Source: Nitrospira sp. UBA6909
GTDB lineage: Bacteria; Nitrospirota; Nitrospiria; Nitrospirales; Nitrospiraceae
DNA: 7,373 nucleotides
NCBI GenBank assembly: GCA_002451055.1
Contig: DKBD01000224.1
Location: 1-7,373, forward strand
Direction: 5' to 3'
Of this stretch, positions 1 through 4,839 are shown piece after piece (the first letter of the stretch is position 1; every line of letters starts with the position of its first letter). The notes under the pieces were generated by a model. That model made no database searches. It was not told the DNA's origin and saw only the letters and a program-made list of their open reading frames with translations. The position numbers were made by a program, and so were the translations under genes.

Positions 1-1559
1 TTGTCACCGAGTCCTATGGCCAAGTTTCGATAGATGATCACTCCGATATCAGGCCGCCGGCGAATGAGGTCGGCCAGATCACGCTGCAGCAGTTCGCCCG
101 CTTCCACGCGGCCGTCCGCCGTCGCGGTCGCGGAGTGCGGCCTCGCCGAGAGCAGCGAGACTTCACCGCAGGTCTCCCCGGCGCGGACCGTGCCGATCGT
201 GGTAGACGGACTGCCGCCACTGATGACGACCTGCCCCTGGATCACGAGAAAAAGCCGATCCGCCGGATCGCGTTGTGCAAAGAGCTGTTGACCGGTCGCA
301 ATCTCCCGCACGGTACAGACTCCGGCAAGTCTTGTCGCCTGCTCGCTGGTCATGCCATGGAAAAGCGGGATCTCCTTAATGGCCTGTGCCATGCGCGGAG
401 CGATGACACAGGTGGAGAAACCGCGCATCACGATATCAGCGAGGGTTTGCACCGGTTCCGTCAGCCCGAGCGGTCCCAGGTCTTGCAGTTTGTTCAGCCG
501 CACCATCTTGACGATGTCCAGCCGCTCCACTTGATAGAACACCATGGCCGGCACATAGGCGACAGGCAGGAAATTCAATTCCAGCAACGTGCGCTGCATG
601 CGGGGCGCATAGGCACTGACGTCGATCTCGATGTAGTCGATGCCCAGCTCCTCCCGGCATTTCCGTTCCAATTCAGCCAGGAGAAACCGCACGACGTCGT
701 CGGCCAGAGCGATGAGCTCGAAGACCCGCACGGTCCGCTCAACCTGATCCATGGTGTAGCCGACGGCCCCGACGATCTGGCCCCCGGAACGGGCCAACAA
801 ATAGCTGGTCTGGCGCGCCTGAAGCTTGAAGAATCCGTAATCCAGCCGCATGGGCCCGAAGATCTCCCGGTTTCGCACGCGACCTCGCTCAATGCGCAGC
901 AAAGCGGGATAACCTTCGGCATGCAACTGCTCAACGGTGTAGTCGCCTCCGGAGGGATAAGGAGCGGACTCTTCGTCCACAATGAAATCCGGCAAGAGCG
1001 GCGGCTGACTCATGACGAAACTGGCCAATGGGTAGGCTTCGGGAATGATCCTGGGATTGTTGCGGCGGAGCGTCAAGGCGTCGCCAAAATACCGAACCAG
1101 CAGCGCGAAACTCTCCCGATGGCGAAACAAATGTTTCAGCGGCAGAAATCCGGTGGCGATGAATCCATGGGACAGGCTGATTCGTTGGGCGTAGGGATGC
1201 ACCGTCCGCCCCACCACCAAGCCGACGTGCAAGCGGTTCTGAATGGCCTGAAGCCGTTTCTCCATGAGCAGATTGCCGATCTGCAGGCGGCGATAGTCCG
1301 GATGGACGGCAAGACGGCCGAATTCTCCGACAAGATCGGAATGCGCGCCGAAGTCGAAGAGGACGGACGCCGTGCCCACGACCCGTCCCGATTCGGTGTC
1401 TTCGGCCACGAGAATGAGGGCATCGTCCGTGAAGACGGACCGTTTGAGCCACAATTCATCGTAGAGTTCACGGTGCGGATAGTCGGTGCCATAGACGGCC
1501 AGAAAGATCTCGCGGATCTCCCCCACGTCTTCTTCGCGGGCTTCTCTGACTCGGATCAT
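1..1559 (-). CDS. GNAT acetyltransferase with second GNAT-like module and C-terminal cyclic-nucleotide-binding domain (3' end outside window)
   Basis: Reading the minus strand from the ATG at 1559 gives 519 codons with no stop before the edge, so the C-terminus is missing. Residues 1-160 are a GNAT fold. Motif A is at about 80-105, with FGRLAVHPDYRRLQIGNLL: the usual R-x-x-G-x-G loop appears as R-R-L-Q-I-G. A typical end (SHGFIATGFLPL) is at about 130-141. Residues 210-345 look like a second, degenerate GNAT module ending in LELNFLPVAYVPAMVFY. From about 398 a CRP-type cNMP-binding domain follows, with phosphate-cassette residues GEVSLLSARPHSATA at 465-479. The arginine that normally holds the cyclic phosphate is His475. 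By family, this would acetylate protein lysines or a small amine using acetyl-CoA under control of a ligand; substrate and ligand are unknown. No signal peptide, so cytoplasmic. It starts 17 bp after the M20 gene and is probably cotranscribed. The ribosome site is weak (CGAGA), and no other in-frame ATG or GTG lies just upstream. Confidence 0.9.
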   Translation of the reverse strand, partial: MIRVREAREEDVGEIREIFLAVYGTDYPHRELYDELWLKRSVFTDDALILVAEDTESGRVVGTASVLFDFGAHSDLVGEFGRLAVHPDYRRLQIGNLLMEKRLQAIQNRLHVGLVVGRTVHPYAQRISLSHGFIATGFLPLKHLFRHRESFALLVRYFGDALTLRRNNPRIIPEAYPLASFVMSQPPLLPDFIVDEESAPYPSGGDYTVEQLHAEGYPALLRIERGRVRNREIFGPMRLDYGFFKLQARQTSYLLARSGGQIVGAVGYTMDQVERTVRVFELIALADDVVRFLLAELERKCREELGIDYIEIDVSAYAPRMQRTLLELNFLPVAYVPAMVFYQVERLDIVKMVRLNKLQDLGPLGLTEPVQTLADIVMRGFSTCVIAPRMAQAIKEIPLFHGMTSEQATRLAGVCTVREIATGQQLFAQRDPADRLFLVIQGQVVISGGSPSTTIGTVRAGETCGEVSLLSARPHSATATADGRVEAGELLQRDLADLIRRRPDIGVIIYRNLAIGLGD

Positions 1560-1576
1560 GGCAGTCTCGTGCAGGG

Positions 1577-2758
1577 TCAGGACCGGTTCTGCTGATCGCG
1601 CAAGCGTTGGCCGGCGAGCTTGGCTACTGCTCGGTAATAGGCGGCGCCGACACCCAATGCCGTTTCGTCGAAATCGAACTTGCTCGAGTGGGCGGGAAAC
1701 CCCTCCTTGCCAGGCACCTGCCCGCCGAACCGGACATAGGCCCCCGGAATCTGTTCCAGGTAGTAACTGAAATCCTCCGCGCCCATGTTCGCCGTTCTGA
1801 GGGGCAGGACGTTCTCCTCGCCCACCGCTTCGATCGCGGCGCGCCGCGCGAGATCCGCCATGTCCGGCTGATTGATCAGCGGCGGCGTGCCTTCCCTCAC
1901 CGAGACGAGAATTTTCGCCCCGTGCAGCTGGGCGATCGACTCGGCAATACGGCGAATTGAGGACAGCAACTGCCGACGAACAATGACATCCTGGGCGCGC
2001 ACCGTGCCCTCTAATTTGGCCTGCCCTGCAATCACGTTCGGTGCGGTCCCCGCGTGGAACTGCCCGACGGATACCACCGACGGCCTGGCCGGATCAATCT
2101 CGCGTGACACGATGGTCTGCAGCGCCATAATCATGAGACTCCCGACCACGACGGCGTCAATACTTTCGTGCGGGCGCGCGCCGTGGGCGCCTTGTCCGAC
2201 GATCTCGATGGTGAAATTATCCGACGAGGCGTTGACCGCGCCGTCGGCGACGACGATGGCTCCAGGCTGGTAGTGACGATCGAGATGGCCGCCGAAGATC
2301 ATGCCGGCTCCGTCCAACGCCCCGGCGTGAATCATCGCCTGCGCCCCGGTGCCCTTTTCTTCAGCCGGTTGGAATATCAATCGAACAGGGGCGGGCAAAT
2401 CCTTCTCATCGGATAGGAGAGCCGCCGCGCCGAGCAGCATCGCAGTGTGTCCATCATGGCCACAGGCATGCATGACGCCTTCGTGCACCGAGGCGAAGTC
2501 CAAACCGGTTTCTTCCTGAATTGGCAGCGCGTCGGTGTCAGCGCGCAACACCACACAGGGCACCCCGGTCTTTCCGGGAATATCCGCGACAACGCCGGTG
2601 TCCGCCACATTCATGCGACACTGAACGCCGAAGTCCCGCAAGAAATCCGCGATGACCGCGGCCGTTCCGGATTCCTGGCCGCTCAACTCCGGATGCTGGT
2701 GCAGAACTCTCCGCAGCGAAACGATTCGATCATATACGTCCTGGCGGATCAGTGGCAT
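1577..2758 (-). CDS. M20D-family metallo-amidohydrolase (N-acyl-amino-acid / hippurate hydrolase-like)
   Basis: The 393-residue protein has the standard M20D length and order. Numbering is from the ATG at 2758. RADTDALP is at 72-79, HACGHDGHTAM at 97-107 (metal ligands Cys99 and His101), PAEE at 131-134 (catalytic Glu133, metal ligand Glu134), GGH with His158, the lid/dimer-domain motif GQGAHGARPH, then MGAEDFSYY and a C-terminal HSSKFDFDE whose His357 is the last expected ligand. All five family metal ligands are therefore present and the enzyme should be active. The family hydrolyses amide bonds of N-acyl amino acids, hippurate or conjugates (aminoacylase, IAA-amino-acid hydrolase types); the substrate cannot be read from sequence. 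No signal peptide, so cytoplasmic. An in-frame GTG at 2767 would add three residues (M-I-N), but the ATG has an ideal AGGTGA five bases upstream. The gene follows the macrodomain gene by 72 bp and precedes the GNAT-cNBD gene by 17 bp. Confidence 0.93.
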   Translation of the reverse strand: MPLIRQDVYDRIVSLRRVLHQHPELSGQESGTAAVIADFLRDFGVQCRMNVADTGVVADIPGKTGVPCVVLRADTDALPIQEETGLDFASVHEGVMHACGHDGHTAMLLGAAALLSDEKDLPAPVRLIFQPAEEKGTGAQAMIHAGALDGAGMIFGGHLDRHYQPGAIVVADGAVNASSDNFTIEIVGQGAHGARPHESIDAVVVGSLMIMALQTIVSREIDPARPSVVSVGQFHAGTAPNVIAGQAKLEGTVRAQDVIVRRQLLSSIRRIAESIAQLHGAKILVSVREGTPPLINQPDMADLARRAAIEAVGEENVLPLRTANMGAEDFSYYLEQIPGAYVRFGGQVPGKEGFPAHSSKFDFDETALGVGAAYYRAVAKLAGQRLRDQQNRS

Positions 2759-2763
2759 GTTGA

Positions 2764-2769
2764 TCACCT
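2764..2769 (-). promoter_or_regulatory. Ribosome binding site of the M20 amidohydrolase gene, deciding its start
   Basis: The minus strand reads AGGTGA, a full Shine-Dalgarno match, with five bases before the ATG at 2758-2756. The alternative GTG start at 2767-2765 lies inside this site. A weaker GAGG four bases before that GTG could serve it, but the ATG is the better choice. Confidence 0.7.
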
Positions 2770-2801
2770 CGCCTCGCTCGGCACCTCAACATTCCGGCAT
2801 C

Positions 2802-2834
2802 CTGAGCTGAACTGCAAGGGCTATGTCAGCTCAG
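2802..2834 (-). repeat. Perfect 9-bp inverted repeat (hairpin) across the macrodomain gene stop codon
   Basis: CTGAGCTGA at 2802-2810 is matched exactly by TCAGCTCAG at 2826-2834, with a 15-base loop. On the transcript the upstream arm contains the TGA stop (2833-2831) of the macrodomain gene and the downstream arm lies in the 72-bp gap before the M20 gene. No U-run follows, so it is not a canonical intrinsic terminator. It could be an mRNA-stabilising or processing hairpin, an attenuator, or chance. Confidence 0.5.
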
Positions 2835-3319
2835 CGCTCTTCCTTCGCCGCCACTCCCGGTTGGAACGTCGTATAGACATACACCGGGATCGACAGATGG
2901 CCGAGATGTTTTTCCATCAGCGGCTTCACATCTTTCCACTCCAATCCACCCACACCGGTGGCTAAACGAGGAAGCGCGACACTCTTGATATGCTCCGTTT
3001 CGATCACCTTGGACAGGGCCTTGAGACAGTGATTGACGTTTGCCACCGTGGCTTGTCCTGGCTTGGATCCGTGACTGGGCGCCGGCTCTTGAGTAAATAG
3101 ATTGACCACTCGAACGCCTCCGACACCGGCCCAGGTCCACAATTCGCCGGGCTTCGGGGTAAACGTCTGGCAATAGTGCCGGAAATCCTTGTACATCGCC
3201 GGCCAATGCTCTCTGAGTGACAACGCCAGCCCACTGGCGAAGTTGTCATTTGGCGCCACCCCATGCGCCACTGCTTCGGCCTTTGTCAACAAAATGTCCC
3301 CCGTAACTTCTTTCAGCAT
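2831..3319 (-). CDS. Macrodomain protein, TARG1/ALC1-like (ADP-ribose or O-acetyl-ADP-ribose binding or hydrolysis)
   Basis: This single-domain protein of 162 residues is about the family's usual size. Residues 5-10 (VTGDIL) give the beta-strand and Asp that contact the adenine in macrodomains. AHGVAPNDNFASGLALSLR at 18-36 matches the glycine-rich first ribose-binding loop. VRVVNLFTQ at 69-77 is a core strand, and ALPRLATGVGGLEW at 115-128 is the second, diphosphate-binding loop, followed by the last helix and the strand IPVYVYTTF. The pattern resembles human TARG1 and the antitoxin DarG rather than MacroD enzymes. From memory, TARG1 uses a Lys (84) and an Asp (125) for catalysis; the aligned places here look like Gln/Glu and Gly, so hydrolysis by that route is doubtful and binding or another chemistry is possible. 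No DarT-like toxin gene lies beside it. Cytoplasmic. A GGAGGT ribosome site (3334-3329) sits nine bases before the ATG. Confidence 0.87.
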   Translation of the reverse strand: MLKEVTGDILLTKAEAVAHGVAPNDNFASGLALSLREHWPAMYKDFRHYCQTFTPKPGELWTWAGVGGVRVVNLFTQEPAPSHGSKPGQATVANVNHCLKALSKVIETEHIKSVALPRLATGVGGLEWKDVKPLMEKHLGHLSIPVYVYTTFQPGVAAKEER

Positions 3320-3328
3320 GGACCAAAT

Positions 3329-3334
3329 ACCTCC
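3329..3334 (-). promoter_or_regulatory. Ribosome binding site of the macrodomain gene
   Basis: The minus strand reads GGAGGT, nine bases before the ATG at 3319-3317. It supports that start over any downstream methionine. The 71-bp gap 3320-3390 also holds an AT-rich patch (CATTTATTAAG) that could be part of a promoter, but no convincing -35/-10 pair is visible. Confidence 0.65.
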
Positions 3335-3374
3335 GTCGGACTGGAATTGACAATGACTCCCTTAATAAATGACC

Positions 3375-3391
3375 GCTCTTGGCACAAGAAC
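3375..3391 (-). terminator. Short hairpin at the stop codon of the TPR-FGE gene; weak or no terminator
   Basis: On the minus strand GTTCTTG (3391-3385) pairs with CAAGAGC (3381-3375) around a TGC loop: seven pairs, one of them T-G. The first G belongs to the TAG stop codon. The following bases (GGTCATTTATTAAGG) are AT-rich but contain no real U-run, so termination here is doubtful and readthrough into the macrodomain gene is possible. Confidence 0.3.
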
Positions 3392-4626
3392 TACGGCGTC
3401 TTCGCGCAACGGAACCCATAGCCGAAGTGCCGGTTCGATGGCTGAGCGTTGAATCGATGCGCAGATCGCAAGAACTCGGACACGTACAGCCAGGACCCAC
3501 CGCGAACGACCTTCTCATCGCCCTTTGCCGGCCCAATGGGGTTTTTTTCCGGACTTTTGGCATAGAAGTCGTGGTCGTACCAATCAAAAACCCATTCCCA
3601 GGCATTGCCGGCCATATCATAGATGCCATAGGGACTTTTACCCGCTTCGAACGATCCAACTGGGGCTAAGGCAAGATGTTCATCCCAGTCACTTCTCCCG
3701 TAATTCGCGTGGAGCCGAGTCGGCGCTTCGTTACCCCAGGGATAGATCCCCCCACTTGTTCCCCGTGCCGCTTTCTCCCACTCTGCCTCCGTAGGCAGGC
3801 GCTTACCGCTCCATTTGCAGTAATTGACGGCATCTTCCCAACTCACGTTGACGACCGGGCGTCTCTGATGTTGGAGTTGACTCATGATTTCCCAATCCGG
3901 TGGCTCCTCCATGCCCGTCACCGTCAGGTACTTGGCATACTGGCCCACCGTCACCTCATACTTGTCCATATAGAAGGCATTGAGGTAGATCTGTCGCACG
4001 GGTTTTTCATCGTCCGAAAGATTGCTTCCTCTCGTGAACTTCCCAGCCGGCACCAACACCATCGGCATGTCGAGCGTCTCGGCCTGCGATGCACCGCCTG
4101 ATGTGGGCTTGTGCGACGCGGCAGCGGAGCGTCGTGGAAGTTTTGCATATAGCTGTTGGTAGAGAGCCTGTTGGTCATTGTTCAGACCCAACTCATTGGC
4201 ATTGTCCAGAGCCTCCTCTGCCTGCTTCATTTTTCCGCCGGCCATCAGGCCCTTCGCCTCGCTCAGGAGCCCCCATACCGTCATTTCCTCCCGTAACCGC
4301 CATATCTTCGCTTTGGCTTTAGGCAAATATGATGTCTTCGATCCGGATTTGGCCTCCAACTGCAACACGGCGTCGTAATGTTGTTCCGCACAGCTCCAGG
4401 CTTCTAACGCCCGGCAGGCCTCAGCCAGGTTGTAATGGGCCTGCATGTTCGACGGATCTTTCTGCAGGCCGGCTTCCAGTGCTGCCCTCGCCTCCGCATA
4501 CTGTTTATTTTTCAGCAGATCCTCCCCTTTGGCGAAGGCCTGGTCAGCGGCGCCAGCGGCATGCGCGGCCGTCCCCGGAAGTATGAAGAGGCACAACAAG
4601 ATGGCCCTCATCAGCATTTGTCTCAT
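3391..4626 (-). CDS. Exported TPR protein with C-terminal FGE-sulfatase-like domain, catalytic cysteines absent
   Basis: The product is 411 residues. Residues 1-23 form a Sec signal peptide (basic MRQMLMR, hydrophobic core, cleavage after AHA); Cys12 is not in a lipobox. TPR-like helices occupy about 27-94 (FAKGEDLLKNKQYAEARAAL, then YNLAEACRALEAWSCAEQHYDAVL) and a further TPR-like pair about 117-155. A Ser/Ala/Gly linker (164-184) joins a C-terminal FGE/SUMF1-type domain, 187-411: VLVPAGKF, NVSWEDAVNYCKWSGKRLPTEAEWEKAARG at 260-288, YPWGN, DMAGNAWEWV, VRGGSW, GFRC. In true FGE, two cysteines follow the GGS motif; here that stretch is GGSWLYVSEFLRSAHR with none, so no formylglycine-forming activity is expected. 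No sulfatase gene is near. A periplasmic binding or scaffold role is an inference. The reading frame is open upstream to 4728, but the ATG at 4626 is chosen because the signal peptide starts there and GAGAGGGG lies seven bases before it. Confidence 0.9.
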   Translation of the reverse strand: MRQMLMRAILLCLFILPGTAAHAAGAADQAFAKGEDLLKNKQYAEARAALEAGLQKDPSNMQAHYNLAEACRALEAWSCAEQHYDAVLQLEAKSGSKTSYLPKAKAKIWRLREEMTVWGLLSEAKGLMAGGKMKQAEEALDNANELGLNNDQQALYQQLYAKLPRRSAAASHKPTSGGASQAETLDMPMVLVPAGKFTRGSNLSDDEKPVRQIYLNAFYMDKYEVTVGQYAKYLTVTGMEEPPDWEIMSQLQHQRRPVVNVSWEDAVNYCKWSGKRLPTEAEWEKAARGTSGGIYPWGNEAPTRLHANYGRSDWDEHLALAPVGSFEAGKSPYGIYDMAGNAWEWVFDWYDHDFYAKSPEKNPIGPAKGDEKVVRGGSWLYVSEFLRSAHRFNAQPSNRHFGYGFRCAKTP

Positions 4627-4633
4627 AGAAGCA

Positions 4634-4641
4634 CCCCTCTC
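4634..4641 (-). promoter_or_regulatory. Ribosome binding site of the TPR-FGE gene, deciding its start
   Basis: The minus strand reads GAGAGGGG followed by TGCTTCT and the ATG at 4626. This, with the signal peptide that begins at this methionine, rules against the longer in-frame start at 4728, whose extra 34 residues are hydrophilic and look untranslated. Confidence 0.6.
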
Positions 4642-4679
4642 AATTGTGATCACCCTGTGTCTTCGGTCTCGGCTGCCGG

Positions 4680-4694
4680 ATAACATGGTATAAC
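4680..4694 (-). repeat. Direct repeat of GTTAT, ten bases apart
   Basis: The minus strand carries GTTAT at 4694-4690 and again at 4684-4680, ten bases from start to start, or one helical turn. The pair lies about 54 bases upstream of the TPR-FGE start codon. Same-face half-sites could bind a regulator, but five-base repeats can be chance. Confidence 0.25.
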
Positions 4695-4704
4695 CTGTAC
4701 GGGC

Positions 4705-4718
4705 TGGCAAGCTTACCA
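4705..4718. promoter_or_regulatory. Imperfect 14-bp palindrome upstream of the TPR-FGE gene, possible operator
   Basis: TGGCAAGCTTACCA is a palindrome except for one mismatched pair. It is centred on AAGCTT, about 85 bases before the start codon, next to an A-run on the plus strand. The size fits a dimeric regulator site. No second copy was noticed elsewhere in the window, so the call is tentative. Confidence 0.25.
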
Positions 4719-4839
4719 AAAAACACACACAAGATGAATGCCTGATATTGCCTTCCCATGAATTTCTACTCCACCCGCCCGGCCAGGATTCTAGCCCCTT
4801 TCAAGCAGTTCTCCCTTGACCTTCCAGCGACCCCTCCCT

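Larger units (their letters stand above)
4627..4839. other. 213-bp spacer between the pump gene and the TPR-FGE gene
   Basis: No gene is seen. Directly after the pump stop codon the minus strand is purine-rich with only a weak hairpin (TCAAG/CTTGA, 4801-4819) and no U-run, so I cannot point to a terminator. Nearer the TPR-FGE gene are a CA/A-rich stretch (4718-4732, plus strand), an imperfect 14-bp palindrome (4705-4718) and two GTTAT repeats (4680-4694). A promoter for the TPR-FGE gene is expected in this spacer, but no good sigma-70 pair with 16-18 bp spacing is visible; TATACC near 4695-4690 is the best -10-like hexamer and lacks a matching -35. Confidence 0.5.

Noticed and set aside
135..1595. 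486-residue plus-strand ORF as a protein gene
   Set aside because: It is antisense to the GNAT-cNBD gene, shows no recognisable domain, is rich in His/Gln/Arg as expected of a shadow frame, and has no convincing ribosome site.
2831..3319. DarTG-type toxin-antitoxin system
   Set aside because: The macrodomain resembles DarG, but neither neighbour is an ADP-ribosyltransferase toxin; they are an FGE-like protein and an M20 hydrolase.
3391..4626. Active sulfatase-maturing formylglycine-generating enzyme
   Set aside because: The two cysteines needed after the GGS motif are missing and no sulfatase is encoded nearby.
4627..4728. 34-residue N-terminal extension of the TPR-FGE protein
   Set aside because: It would place a hydrophilic stretch before a clean signal peptide, while a strong ribosome site precedes the internal ATG at 4626.
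4715..4735. Intrinsic terminator formed by the palindrome and the adjacent A/T-run
   Set aside because: On the minus strand the T-run precedes the palindrome, and on the plus strand the palindrome is followed by A rather than T, so neither orientation gives hairpin plus U-run.
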